Position numbers and translations under genes: made by a program
Shown here: positions 1 through 10,027 of the stretch, in pieces
Layout: the number at the start of each line of letters is the position of its first letter
How positions within the stretch are numbered: position 1 is the stretch's first letter
Assembly (NCBI RefSeq): GCF_903652925.1
Contig: NZ_CAHLAR010000022.1
Location: 1 to 43,929, forward strand
Reading direction: 5' to 3'
Length of the DNA: 43,929 nucleotides
Origin: Achromobacter anxifer
GTDB taxonomy: Bacteria > Pseudomonadota > Gammaproteobacteria > Burkholderiales > Burkholderiaceae_B
Notes under the pieces: generated by a model
What the model saw: the letters and a program-made list of their open reading frames with translations, nothing else
Told to the model about the DNA's origin: nothing
The model's database searches: none

Positions 1-1
1 C

Positions 2-529
2 CAGGCGCCGCAGCCCGCAGCCGCCGCGCCCGCGCAATCGCACCAGGGTCCGGTCGAGGTTATGCAGACCCGCGCCCGTCACATCCTGATCAAGACCTCC
101 ACCGTCATGAGCGACGAGCAGGCTCGCCAGCGCCTGGAACAGGTGCGCCAGCGCCTGTTGAGCGGCGGCGCCAAATTCGAGGACATGGCGCGTCAGTATT
201 CGCAGGACGCGACGGCGCCGCAGGGCGGCGAACTGGGCTGGCTGAACCCGGGTGAAACCGTGCCGCCGTTCGAGGCCGCCATGAATGCCTTGAAGCCGGG
301 CGAAATCAGCCCGCCGATCCAGTCGCCTTTCGGCTGGCACCTGATCGAAGTGGAAGAGCGCCGCCAGCACGACGCCACGGACGATCTGGCCCGCATGAAG
401 GCCCGCCAGATCCTGTTCGAACGCCGCGCCCAGCCGGCTTTCGAGGATTGGCTGGAGCAGCTGCGCGCCCAGGCGTACATCGACAATCGCCTGGAAAAGC
501 AGCAGAAGATTCAGCAGAACAACCGTTAA
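2..529 (+). CDS. surA: Chaperone SurA, periplasmic peptidyl-prolyl isomerase (3' part only)
   Basis: This is the C-terminal 175 residues of SurA; the frame is open to the left edge, so the start lies outside the window. SurA escorts outer-membrane proteins across the periplasm and has parvulin-type prolyl isomerase domains. The visible part begins with an Ala/Pro/Gln-rich linker (about 20 residues). A complete parvulin domain follows, with the family signatures RARHILIK, FEDMARQYSQD, GGELGWL and SPFGWHLI, and then the basic/Gln-rich C-terminal helix that folds back onto the chaperone module. The position immediately before rsmA is the conserved surA-(pdxA)-rsmA arrangement. The identification rests on domain motifs plus this neighbour. 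Confidence 0.93.
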   Translation, partial: QAPQPAAAAPAQSHQGPVEVMQTRARHILIKTSTVMSDEQARQRLEQVRQRLLSGGAKFEDMARQYSQDATAPQGGELGWLNPGETVPPFEAAMNALKPGEISPPIQSPFGWHLIEVEERRQHDATDDLARMKARQILFERRAQPAFEDWLEQLRAQAYIDNRLEKQQKIQQNNR

Positions 530-547
530 ACGCATTACAGGCTTTAC

Positions 548-1339
548 ATGTCTCAGCACCAGGCGCGCAAACGCTTTGGCCAGAACTTCCTGACCGACGA
601 GAGCGTGGTCGAATCCATCGTCCGGGCGGTAGCGCCCGCCCGCGACGATGTCGTGGTCGAGATCGGTCCGGGCTTGTCCGCGCTGACCCGGCCGCTGCTG
701 GAGCGCCTGGATCACCTGACTGCGGTCGAGATCGACCGCGACTTGGCGGCGCGCCTGCGCAAGCAGTTCGACGCCACCCGTCTGACCGTGGTCGAGGCGG
801 ATGCCTTGACGGTGGATTTTTCGCAGTTCGGCGGCGGGCTGCGCGTGGTGGGCAATCTGCCCTACAACATCTCCAGCCCGCTGCTGTTCCACCTGATGAC
901 CTGGGCGGACCACGTCCGCGACCAGCATTTCATGCTGCAGCGGGAAGTGATCGATCGCATGGTCGCGCAGCCGGGCTCCGGCGACTTCAGCCGCCTGTCC
1001 GTGATGCTGCAATCGCGCTACCGCATGCACAAGCTGTTCGACGTGCCGCCGGAAGCTTTCGACCCGCCGCCGAAGGTGGTGTCGGCCATCGTGCGCATGG
1101 TGCCCCTGCCGGCGGACCGCCTGCGTCCGGTCAGCGGGCGGGCCTTCGAGACCGTCGTGGCGCGCGCGTTTTCACAGCGCCGCAAGATGCTGCGCCGGGT
1201 GCTGGCCGACTGGGCCGCGCAGGTGCCCTGGGAAGCGCTGGACATCGCGCCCACGGCGCGCGCCGAGGATATCTCGGTGGACCGGTACATCCGCCTGGCG
1301 GATGCGCTGGTGGCGGCGGGCGTGTTGTCGGCTGATTGA
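548..1339 (+). CDS. rsmA: 16S rRNA (adenine1518-N6/adenine1519-N6)-dimethyltransferase
   Basis: RsmA (KsgA) dimethylates two adjacent adenines in the helix 45 loop of 16S rRNA during late 30S assembly, using S-adenosylmethionine. The 263-residue length is normal. Visible motifs are the N-terminal RKRFGQNFL signature, the SAM-binding [10 protein letters not shown] (about residue 38), and the catalytic NLPYNISSP motif starting at Asn103. The C-terminal part contains [10 protein letters not shown], typical of the family's RNA-binding region. It starts 18 bases after the surA stop, so it is probably cotranscribed with surA, and it ends at an intrinsic terminator. Confidence 0.97.
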   Translation: MSQHQARKRFGQNFLTDESVVESIVRAVAPARDDVVVEIGPGLSALTRPLLERLDHLTAVEIDRDLAARLRKQFDATRLTVVEADALTVDFSQFGGGLRVVGNLPYNISSPLLFHLMTWADHVRDQHFMLQREVIDRMVAQPGSGDFSRLSVMLQSRYRMHKLFDVPPEAFDPPPKVVSAIVRMVPLPADRLRPVSGRAFETVVARAFSQRRKMLRRVLADWAAQVPWEALDIAPTARAEDISVDRYIRLADALVAAGVLSAD

Positions 1340-1354
1340 AGCGCCGCATCCCGC

Positions 1355-1382
1355 AAAAAAAGCCCGCGTCAGCGGGCTTTTT
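1355..1382. terminator. Bidirectional intrinsic terminator between rsmA and glycerate kinase
   Basis: A 7-bp perfect stem, AGCCCGC (1361-1367) with GCGGGCT (1372-1378), closes a GTCA loop. An A-run precedes it and a T-run follows it, so the hairpin can stop transcription from both sides. It lies between the convergent ends of rsmA (+) and the glycerate kinase (-). Confidence 0.9.
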
Positions 1383-1397
1383 CATTGGGGTTCAGGT

Positions 1398-2540
1398 TTA
1401 CAGCATGCGCTTTTGCGCGGCCATCCATAGCTGCATGACGTCGCGCGCGCGGTCGGCCAGCAGTTTTTCGGCATCGGTGAGCGCCTGCTGCAGCGTGATG
1501 GGGCCGGGCGCCAGGCTGAATGCGGCGCTGATGCCGCAGGCGTGCAGCGCTTCGTAGCCTTCGCCCAGCGATCCGGCCAGCGCCACCACGGGCACGCCCG
1601 CGCGCTGCGCGATCCTGGCCACGCCGGCCGGGGTCTTGCCGCGCAGGGTTTGCGCGTCCATGCGGCCTTCGCCGGTGAACACCAGGGTCGCGCCTTCGAC
1701 CGCCTGGGCCAGGCCGCCCAGTTCCGCCACGATCTCCACGCCAGGCCGGAATTGGGCGTTGAGGAAGGCCTTGGCGGCGAAGCCCAGGCCGCCCGCCGCG
1801 CCGGCGCCGGGCTGGTCGCGGTGGTCGGCGCCCAGATGCTTCGCGCACACGTCGGCGAAGTTCGTCAGCATCTGGTCCAGGGCCAGCACCTGTTCCGGCG
1901 TGGCGCCCTTTTGCGGGCCGAACACGTGCGAGGCGCCTTGCGGGCCGCACAGCGGATTGTCCACATCCGAAGCGATGTCGATGCGGATGTCCGCCAGGCG
2001 CGGATCCAGGCCGCGGGTGTCAATGCTGGCCAGCTTGCCCAGCGCGCCGCCTCCAGGCGGCAGGCTCTGGCCGCTGGCATCCAGCAGGCGCACGCCCAGG
2101 GCCGTCAGCATGCCGGCGCCTGCGTCGTTGGTGGCCGAGCCGCCCAGTCCCAGGATGATGCGCTTGGCGCCCGCGTTCAGCGCGGCCAGCATCAGTTCGC
2201 CCACGCCGTGGCTGCTGGCGCGCATCGGATCGCGCTTCGAAGGGGCGATGAGTTCCAGTCCCGCCGCCGCAGCCATTTCGATCACCGCGGTGCCGTCTTC
2301 CAGCAGGCCCCACACGGCGTCGACCTTGTAGCCCAGCGCGTCGTTCACCGTCAGCTGCCGTTCCTTGCCGCCGGTCGCGGCGAGCACGGCCTCGACCGTG
2401 CCTTCGCCGCCATCGGCCATCGGAATGCACACCGTGTGGGCGCCGGGAACGGCGGCCTTCACGCCGCGCGCAATGGCTGCCGCCGCATCGGGCGCGGACA
2501 CGCTTTCTTTGAAAGAGTCGGGGGCGATGACGATTTTCAC
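1398..2540 (-). CDS. glxK: Glycerate kinase (GlxK/GarK family)
   Basis: Phosphorylates D-glycerate with ATP (the 2-phosphoglycerate-forming family), feeding photorespiration-like or glyoxylate carbon into lower glycolysis. Signatures are the N-terminal KIVIAPDSFKES, MADGGEGT, LGLGGSATNDAG and the late TGEGRMDAQT motif, all characteristic of glycerate kinase family 1. I chose the GTG at 2540 because the family begins directly at (M)KIVIAPDSF. That gives 380 residues, the usual length; an upstream ATG at 2612 would add 24 unlikely residues. The gene is divergent from pyk, and 2-phosphoglycerate lies two steps above the pyruvate kinase reaction, so the pairing makes metabolic sense. A garK-type label would serve equally well. 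Confidence 0.9.
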   Translation of the reverse strand: MKIVIAPDSFKESVSAPDAAAAIARGVKAAVPGAHTVCIPMADGGEGTVEAVLAATGGKERQLTVNDALGYKVDAVWGLLEDGTAVIEMAAAAGLELIAPSKRDPMRASSHGVGELMLAALNAGAKRIILGLGGSATNDAGAGMLTALGVRLLDASGQSLPPGGGALGKLASIDTRGLDPRLADIRIDIASDVDNPLCGPQGASHVFGPQKGATPEQVLALDQMLTNFADVCAKHLGADHRDQPGAGAAGGLGFAAKAFLNAQFRPGVEIVAELGGLAQAVEGATLVFTGEGRMDAQTLRGKTPAGVARIAQRAGVPVVALAGSLGEGYEALHACGISAAFSLAPGPITLQQALTDAEKLLADRARDVMQLWMAAQKRML

Positions 2541-2646
2541 GGGTTCGGCTGGATAGGTTTTGCGGTTGAGGTGATGCCCATGATACCTGCGCGCGCGCGG
2601 CCGGCGTACCATAGCGTTTTTGTTGTTTTAGCGAGAGTGGATCGTC

Positions 2647-4089
<1,443 letters not shown>

Positions 4090-4144
4090 TGCGGCGGGGC
4101 GGGGGCGCCGCGCCAGGCTGGCGCTCCCTGCCGCCCGGCCCGGT

Positions 4145-5374
4145 TCAGCCGAAGAACCAGTAGCACACGCCGATCGCGGCCAGCACGCCGGCCAGGTCGG
4201 CGATCAGGGCGCAGCCCACCGCGTGACGCGCCCGCAGAATACCTACCGATCCGAAGTACACCGCCAGCACGTAGAAGGTGGTCTCGGTGCTGCCTTGCAC
4301 CACCGCCGCCAGCAGCGCGGGGAAACTGTCCACGCCGAAATGCGTCATGGTTTCCAGCATCATGGCGCGCGCCGCGCTGCCCGAGAAGGGCTTGACCAGG
4401 GCGGTGGGCAGGGCGTCCACGAAGCGCGTGTCCCAGCCCGCCTGCACGGCCAGCCAGCGGATGCCGTCGAGCAGGAAATCCAGCGCGCCCGATGCGCGCA
4501 GCACGCCCACCGCGCACAGCATCGCGACCAGGTAGGGCAGCAGGCTCTTGGCGATGTCGAAGCCTTCCTTGGCGCCTTCGATGAAGGCCTCGTAGACCGG
4601 CACCTTCTTCCAGGCGCCCGCGATCAGGAAGGCCAGCAGGATGCCGAACAGGGTCAGGTTGCCCAGCAGCGAGGACAGCGAGGCGATGGCGGCGGCCGAC
4701 ATGCTGGCCAGCAGCGCCATGAATCCGCCCATCAGCAGCGCGGCGCCGCCCAGCCACAGCATGACCACGGGATCGATCAGGCGCAGACGCTGGCAGGCCG
4801 CCACGGCCAGGAAGCCCGCCAGGGTCGAGGCGCTGGTGGCCAGCAGGATGGGCAGGAACACCAGCGTCGGATCCGCCGCGCCCTGCTGCGCGCGGAACAT
4901 GAACAGGGTGACCGGCAGCAGCGTCAGCGACGAGGCGTTCAGCACCAGGAACAGGATCTGTGCGTTGCTGGCGGTTTCCGGCGTGGGGTTCAGCGATTGC
5001 AGTTCGCGCATGGCGCGCAGCCCGATGGGCGTGGCCGCGTTGTCCAACCCCAGGCCGTTGGCGGCGAAGTTCAGCGTGATCAGGCCGATGGCCGGATGGT
5101 TGCGCGGCACTTCGGGCATCAGGCGCGCGAACAGCGGGCCCAGCACGCGCGCCAGCTTTTCCACCAGGCCCGCGCCTTCGGCGATGCGCAGAAAGCCCAG
5201 CCACAGCGTTAGCGTGCCGAACAGCAGCACCATCACTTCCACCGACACGCGGGCCATGTCGAACAGGCTGGCCACCATCAGGCGGAAGACTTCGGGGTCT
5301 CCGATGAACAGCCACCGGTACAGCGCGGCGGCTGCCGCGGTAAGGAAAAAGCCCAGCCAGAGTTTGTTCAGCAT
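4145..5374 (-). CDS. SpmA-SpmB-like fused nucleoside-recognition (Gate) membrane protein
   Basis: A 409-residue polytopic inner-membrane protein. The N-terminal half carries the SpmA-type signature with GLDNAATPIGLRAM near residue 140. The C-terminal half resembles SpmB, with EGAKEGFDIAKSLLPYLVAMLCAVGV and, later, VVQGSTETTFYVLAVYFGSVG. In Bacillus SpmA and SpmB are separate proteins of spore dehydration; in non-sporulating Gram-negatives the fused form has no established role, so the function is unknown. The ATG at 5374 is chosen because the protein then opens with a hydrophobic helix (LWLGFFLTAAAAALY). Its 3' end faces the pyk 3' end 55 bases away, and it is divergent from the FadE-like gene. 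Confidence 0.8.
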   Translation of the reverse strand: MLNKLWLGFFLTAAAAALYRWLFIGDPEVFRLMVASLFDMARVSVEVMVLLFGTLTLWLGFLRIAEGAGLVEKLARVLGPLFARLMPEVPRNHPAIGLITLNFAANGLGLDNAATPIGLRAMRELQSLNPTPETASNAQILFLVLNASSLTLLPVTLFMFRAQQGAADPTLVFLPILLATSASTLAGFLAVAACQRLRLIDPVVMLWLGGAALLMGGFMALLASMSAAAIASLSSLLGNLTLFGILLAFLIAGAWKKVPVYEAFIEGAKEGFDIAKSLLPYLVAMLCAVGVLRASGALDFLLDGIRWLAVQAGWDTRFVDALPTALVKPFSGSAARAMMLETMTHFGVDSFPALLAAVVQGSTETTFYVLAVYFGSVGILRARHAVGCALIADLAGVLAAIGVCYWFFG

Positions 5375-5547
5375 GCGGAAACTGCCCGGATAGCGATTGT
5401 TCGCGCGCCTTTGCGCCGACGCCCATTGTCGCAGAGTCGGCAGGCCGCAGCTTGGCCCGGGGGCGCCAATTCTGGTACTTTGACCTGATACGCCCCGGGG
5501 TCTGCTGGTGTCCGCAGGTCCATCGGCCATAACAGTGAGGAACACTC

Positions 5548-7806
5548 ATGGACTTCAATGCCTGGCGCCGCCGCCGCATCTCGGAACCCGCTTACCGCTG
5601 GGCGCGCAACGCCTTGCCCGCCATGTCGGCGACGGAGCGCGAAGCCATCGAGGCCGGAGACACCTGGTGGGACGCGGACCTGTTCACCGGCAATCCCAAT
5701 TGGCGCAAGCTGCTGGACGTGCCGCCCGCCACGCTCACCGCCGAAGAGCAGCGCTTCATCGACGGTCCGCTGGCGCGGCTCTGCGCCATGCTGGACGAAT
5801 GGGACATCACCTGGAACCGGCGCGACCTGCCGCCGGAAGTCTGGGCCTTCCTGAAGGCCGAACGCTTCTTCGGCATGATCATTCCCCGGCGCTACGGCGG
5901 CCTGGGCTTTTCTCCCTACGCGCATTCCGAAGTGGTGCGCCGCATCTCGGCCTATTCGATTACCGCCGGCGTCACCGTGATGGTGCCGAACTCGCTGGGG
6001 CCCGGCGAACTGCTGATGCAGTTCGGCACGCCGGCACAGCGCGACTACTGGCTGCCGCGGCTGGCGGACGGCCGCGAGGTGCCGTGCTTCGGCCTGACGA
6101 GTCCCGAGGCCGGATCCGACGCCGCGTCCATGGTGGATACGGGCGTGGTTTGCAGGCAGGTGGTGGACGGCCGCGAACTGATAGGCATCCGTCTCAACTG
6201 GCACAAGCGCTACATCACGCTGGGGCCGGTGGCGACGGTGCTGGGCCTGGCCTTCAAACTGTCGGACCCCGACGGCATCCTGGGCGGCCCCAAGGACATC
6301 GGCATTTCGGTTGCGCTGGTGCCCACCGAAGCGCCCGGCGTGGAGATCGGGCGCCGCCATCTGCCCGCCATGCAGGTGTTCCAGAACGGCCCGAACCGCG
6401 GGCGCGACGTGTTCGTGCCGCTGGACGCGCTGATCGGCGGCGCCGAACGCGCCGGCCATGGCTGGCAGATGCTGATGAGCGCGCTGGCGGCGGGGCGGGG
6501 CATTTCCCTGCCTTCGCTGTCGGCCGCCGCCGCCGCGATGTGCGCGCACACCACGGGCATGTACGCGCGCGTGCGCGAACAATTCGGCATCCCCGTCGGC
6601 AAGTTCGAAGGCGTGCAGGAAGGACTGGCGCGACTGGCGGGCAATGCCTATCTGGTCGAGGCGGCCAGGCGCCTGACCTGCGCCGCGCTGAACCAGGGCG
6701 TCAAGCCGGCCGTGGTCTCGGGCATCATGAAGTACCACGCCACCGAGCGCATGCGCGGCTCGGTCAACGACGCGATGGACATCCATGCGGGTCGCGCCGT
6801 CATCGACGGCCCCAGCAACTACCTGGGCGCGCTGTACCGCGCCGTGCCCATCGCCATCACGGTCGAGGGCGCCAACATCCTGACGCGCAACCTGATCATC
6901 TTCGGGCAGGGCGCGATCCGCGCCCATCCCTACCTGATGCCGGAAATCCTGGCGCTGGGCAATCCCGACGAAGACCGCGGCATGGAAGTCTTCCACGACG
7001 TGTTCTGGCGCCATCTGCGCCACACGGGGATCAATGCGCTGCGCGCCACCGGCCGCGCCTGGACGGGCGGCGCGCTGGCGCCCGCGCCCGGGTCCGGCCC
7101 CGTGGCCGGACACTACCGGCGGCTGGGCCGCTACGCGTCGGGATTCGCGCTGCTGGCCGACGCCACGCTGGCGCAGCTGGGCGGCGGCCTGAAGCGCCGC
7201 GAGATGATTTCCGCGCGGCTGGGAGACGTCCTGTCCGAGCTCTATCTGCTGTCGGCCGTGCTCAAGCGCTGGGAGGACGAGGGCCGCAAGCACGACGACC
7301 TGCCGCTGGTGCATTGGTGCATGGAGCAGGGCTATGCCAGCATCGAGAAAAGCATGGACCAGGTGCTGCGCAACCTGCCGGGCCGCGTATTGTCCTGGGG
7401 GCTGCGCGCGGCCATCCTGCCGCTGCGCCTGGCCAAGGGGCCGAACGACACGCTGACGCGGGAATGCGCGGAGCTGCTACTCAAGCCCACGCCCACGCAC
7501 ATCCGGCTGGCCGCCGACCTGCACCGCGAGGCCGGCGCCGCCGGCGACGACCCGGTGAGTCTCCTGACCCGCGCCTTCACGCTCGCGGACGCCGTGCAGC
7601 CGCTACGAGACCGCCTGCGCCAGTCGGGCGTGCGCGATTGGCGCGAGGCCCATCAGCGCGGCGCCATCACCGACGCCCAGGCGGCGCAACTGGAAGAGGC
7701 CGAGGCCCTGGTGTCGAGGGTGTTGCAGGTGGACGATTTCGCGCCGGAGGAATTGTCGCCGCAGGCCGCGAAGGCGGGCGCGGCGGATGCCGGAGGAGCG
7801 GTCTAG
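5548..7806 (+). CDS. fadE: Large acyl-CoA dehydrogenase, FadE type
   Basis: An FAD-dependent enzyme for the first step of fatty-acid beta-oxidation, introducing the trans-2 double bond into acyl-CoA. At 752 residues it belongs to the large bacterial FadE group rather than the 380-residue mitochondrial type. It has the FGLTSPEAGSDAASM flavin/substrate segment, a conserved MKYHATERMR...MDIHAGRAVIDGPSN stretch, and the VEGANILTR motif whose Glu (about residue 440) is the likely catalytic base. A FadE-specific C-terminal extension runs from about residue 520. The N-terminal membrane helices of E. coli FadE are absent. A GAGGAA ribosome-binding site precedes the ATG. It stands alone; the other beta-oxidation genes in the window are far away. 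Confidence 0.93.
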   Translation: MDFNAWRRRRISEPAYRWARNALPAMSATEREAIEAGDTWWDADLFTGNPNWRKLLDVPPATLTAEEQRFIDGPLARLCAMLDEWDITWNRRDLPPEVWAFLKAERFFGMIIPRRYGGLGFSPYAHSEVVRRISAYSITAGVTVMVPNSLGPGELLMQFGTPAQRDYWLPRLADGREVPCFGLTSPEAGSDAASMVDTGVVCRQVVDGRELIGIRLNWHKRYITLGPVATVLGLAFKLSDPDGILGGPKDIGISVALVPTEAPGVEIGRRHLPAMQVFQNGPNRGRDVFVPLDALIGGAERAGHGWQMLMSALAAGRGISLPSLSAAAAAMCAHTTGMYARVREQFGIPVGKFEGVQEGLARLAGNAYLVEAARRLTCAALNQGVKPAVVSGIMKYHATERMRGSVNDAMDIHAGRAVIDGPSNYLGALYRAVPIAITVEGANILTRNLIIFGQGAIRAHPYLMPEILALGNPDEDRGMEVFHDVFWRHLRHTGINALRATGRAWTGGALAPAPGSGPVAGHYRRLGRYASGFALLADATLAQLGGGLKRREMISARLGDVLSELYLLSAVLKRWEDEGRKHDDLPLVHWCMEQGYASIEKSMDQVLRNLPGRVLSWGLRAAILPLRLAKGPNDTLTRECAELLLKPTPTHIRLAADLHREAGAAGDDPVSLLTRAFTLADAVQPLRDRLRQSGVRDWREAHQRGAITDAQAAQLEEAEALVSRVLQVDDFAPEELSPQAAKAGAADAGGAV

Positions 7807-7820
7807 GGACGCACGGGATT

Positions 7821-7863
7821 CCGCGGCCGCCCAGGGCCGCGGCAGGTCCCTGGAAACGGGACC
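7821..7863. terminator. Paired GC-rich hairpins between convergent fadE and def
   Basis: Two strong stems lie back to back. CCGCGGCC (7821-7828) pairs with GGCCGCGG (7835-7842) around a 6-base loop. GGTCCC (7845-7850) pairs with GGGACC (7858-7863) around a 7-base loop. Neither is followed by a clear T-run, so this is terminator-like from position and structure only. Confidence 0.4.
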
Positions 7864-7872
7864 GAGGGGGCT

Positions 7873-8406
7873 TCAGTCGTCCTGGTTCGGGTCCATGCCC
7901 GGAAACAGGATTTCCGTGTAGCCGAACTTGGTGAAGTCCTGGATGCGCGACGGATAGAGGCGGCCGATCAGGTGGTCGCACTCGTGCTGCACCACGCGGG
8001 CGTGGAAACCCTCGGCCTCGCGCTGGATGAGCTGGCCGTAGGGGTCGCGCCCGCTATAGCGGATGCGGCGGTAGCGCGGCACTACGCCGCGCAGGCCTGG
8101 CACCGACAGGCAGCCTTCCCAGCCGTCTTCCATCTCGTCCGACAGCGGCGTGATGACGGGATTGCACAGGATGGTTTGCGGCACGGCCGGCGCGTCGGGA
8201 TAGCGCTCGTTGCGGTCGAAGCCGAAGATCACCAGCTGCAGATCCACGCCGATCTGCGGCGCGGCCAGGCCGACCCCTTGCGCGGCGGCCATGGTCTCGA
8301 ACATGTCGTCGATCAGCGCGTGCAGCTCGGGCGTGTCGTAGCGTTCCACGGGCGCCGCCACGCGCAGCAGCCGGGGATCGCCCATTTTCAGGATGGTGTG
8401 GATCAT
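7873..8406 (-). CDS. def: Peptide deformylase
   Basis: Removes the formyl group from the N-terminal methionine of nascent proteins, using a metal ion. All three family motifs are present: GVGLAAPQ (residues 44-51), EGCLS with the metal-ligand Cys99, and HECDH with His141, Glu142 and His145. The length of 177 residues is standard. It is not next to fmt, the usual partner of the principal def gene. It may therefore be a second deformylase, with the main def-fmt pair elsewhere; that is an inference from context only. It probably belongs to the same minus-strand transcript as gloA, 50 bases upstream. Confidence 0.95.
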   Translation of the reverse strand: MIHTILKMGDPRLLRVAAPVERYDTPELHALIDDMFETMAAAQGVGLAAPQIGVDLQLVIFGFDRNERYPDAPAVPQTILCNPVITPLSDEMEDGWEGCLSVPGLRGVVPRYRRIRYSGRDPYGQLIQREAEGFHARVVQHECDHLIGRLYPSRIQDFTKFGYTEILFPGMDPNQDD

Positions 8407-8456
8407 GGGATGTGTCTTCCTGCCTGTGGCCGCGCGAGGTTCCGGGCGGCCTGGAC

Positions 8457-8852
8457 TCAGTCCTGGCGGCCCTTCTTCTGGATGAATTCGATCTTGTAGC
8501 CGTCCGGGTCCTCGACAAAGGCGATGACCGTCTTGCCGTGCTTCATCGGGCCGGCCTCGCGCGTGACCTTGCCGCCCTTTTCCTTGACCTTGGCACAGGC
8601 GTCGTAGGCGTCGTCCACTTCCAGGGCGATGTGGCCGTAGCCGGTGCCCAGGTCGTACTTGTCCGTGTCCCAGTTGTGGGTCAGTTCGATGACGGCGCCT
8701 TCGGATTCGTCCTGGTAGCCGACGAAGGCCAGCGTGAACTTGCCGTCGGGATAGTCGTTGCGGCGCAGGACGCGCATGCCGAGCACGTTGGTGTAGAAGT
8801 CGATGGACTTGTCTAGGTTGCCGACTCGCAGCATGGTGTGGAGCATACGCAT
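8457..8852 (-). CDS. gloA: Lactoylglutathione lyase (glyoxalase I)
   Basis: Converts the hemithioacetal of methylglyoxal and glutathione to S-lactoylglutathione, a detoxification step in the cytosol. The 131 residues align with the Ni-dependent E. coli type, and all four metal ligands fall at the same numbers: His5, Glu56, His74 and Glu122. The paired beta-alpha-beta-beta-beta modules are visible from [15 protein letters not shown] and [13 protein letters not shown]. It lies 12 bases downstream of the aminotransferase gene, so the two are almost certainly cotranscribed. Confidence 0.96.
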   Translation of the reverse strand: MRMLHTMLRVGNLDKSIDFYTNVLGMRVLRRNDYPDGKFTLAFVGYQDESEGAVIELTHNWDTDKYDLGTGYGHIALEVDDAYDACAKVKEKGGKVTREAGPMKHGKTVIAFVEDPDGYKIEFIQKKGRQD

Positions 8853-8864
8853 GGGATGGTTTCC

Positions 8865-10007
8865 TTAAGCGGTGAGGGGAAGCGGGAAGAACCCGCCGTT
8901 GCCGGCGGCTTCCCGGGTGATGCCGATGTCGCGCAGCGCGCCGCCCATGGCGTCGACTGCCTGCCGCATCTGGTCTGGCCCGAAGGCGCCGATGCAGCCG
9001 ACCCGGAACGAAGGTTGTTCGGTGTTGTAGAAGTTGCTGAGCACGTAGCCGCGGCGCTTGAGGGCGTCCACGAACAGCTGCAGGTTCCAGGTCGGCGCGT
9101 CCGGAGCCTGGACGTTGACGACGATGGGGCCTTGCAGCGCGGGCGGCAGGCAGGGCGTGAGGCCCAGCTCCCTGACGCCATCATAAAGCGTGCGCATGTT
9201 CGCCGTGTAGCGCGCCAGGCGGGCCTCGCGGCCTTCCTGGCGGTGCAGTTCCAGCGCCACGGCCAGCGCGGCCAGCGTGGGCGCGGGCGGCGTGAAGCGC
9301 GGGCCGGCGTTGGGCTGCAGGCTTTGCTGGTAGATGTCGGCCAGGTCCAGCGACCAGCTGCCGGCGACGCCGCGCGCCGCTTCCAGGCTGTCGCGCCGGG
9401 CCACCACGAAGGCCGCGCCGGGCGCGCCTTCCAGGCATTTGTTGGCGGTCAGCACCACCGCTTCCACGGCGGGCAGGGCGCTCAGGTCCAGCGGCAGCGC
9501 GCCGAAGGCGGACACGGCGTCGACGATGACGCGGCGGCCCAGCGCGTGCGCGATGCGCGCGAGTTCGGGCACGTCGTGGCAGATGCCGCTGCCGGTCTCG
9601 TTGTAGACCAGCGCCAGATGCGTGAGCGTGGGGTCCTGTTCCAGCGCCGTGGCGACGGCCTGCGGGTCCACCCGTTCCGTCGGCCCCACGGGCAGCGGCA
9701 CGGCGACCCGCCCGGCTTCGCCGGCCAGCTTCTGCAGGCGGGCGGCGTAGGCGCCGGTGGACGGCGCCAGCAGGCGCCCGCCGGCGGGGATGAAGCTGCG
9801 GATCGCGGCTTCCACCGCGAAGTGTCCGCAGCCCGGCAGCGCCAGGGCGGCATGTTCCTCGGGGGATGCCTGCGCCGCGCGCAGCACGCCTTCGCAGACC
9901 TGCCGGTAGGTCTGGCGGAAATCGTTGTCCCAGGGCGCGTAGTCCTGCGCCATGGCGGCCTTCACCCGCGCGTCGGTCGTGACCGGGCCCGGAATCAGCA
10001 GCAACAT
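8865..10007 (-). CDS. Class V PLP aminotransferase, 2-aminoethylphosphonate-pyruvate transaminase-like
   Basis: A 380-residue fold-type I, class V aminotransferase. The N terminus, [10 protein letters not shown] followed by YAPWDNDF, strongly resembles PhnW, which transfers the amino group of 2-aminoethylphosphonate to pyruvate. The PLP-binding site is visible as Asp163 ([10 protein letters not shown]) and the Schiff-base lysine Lys190 (TANKCLEG). No other phosphonate gene (phnX, phnA, transporter) lies nearby, and the neighbours are gloA and a metallopeptidase. The true substrate may instead be serine, alanine or glyoxylate, as in related AGXT-type enzymes. I am sure of the family but not of the substrate, hence no symbol. 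Confidence 0.8.
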   Translation of the reverse strand: MLLLIPGPVTTDARVKAAMAQDYAPWDNDFRQTYRQVCEGVLRAAQASPEEHAALALPGCGHFAVEAAIRSFIPAGGRLLAPSTGAYAARLQKLAGEAGRVAVPLPVGPTERVDPQAVATALEQDPTLTHLALVYNETGSGICHDVPELARIAHALGRRVIVDAVSAFGALPLDLSALPAVEAVVLTANKCLEGAPGAAFVVARRDSLEAARGVAGSWSLDLADIYQQSLQPNAGPRFTPPAPTLAALAVALELHRQEGREARLARYTANMRTLYDGVRELGLTPCLPPALQGPIVVNVQAPDAPTWNLQLFVDALKRRGYVLSNFYNTEQPSFRVGCIGAFGPDQMRQAVDAMGGALRDIGITREAAGNGGFFPLPLTA

Positions 10008-10027
10008 TTTCTTGTCTCCAAGACGCC

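Noticed and set aside
8865-10007. A phosphonate-use operon based on the PhnW-like gene
   Set aside because: No phosphonatase or phosphonate transporter lies nearby; only the enzyme family is supported.
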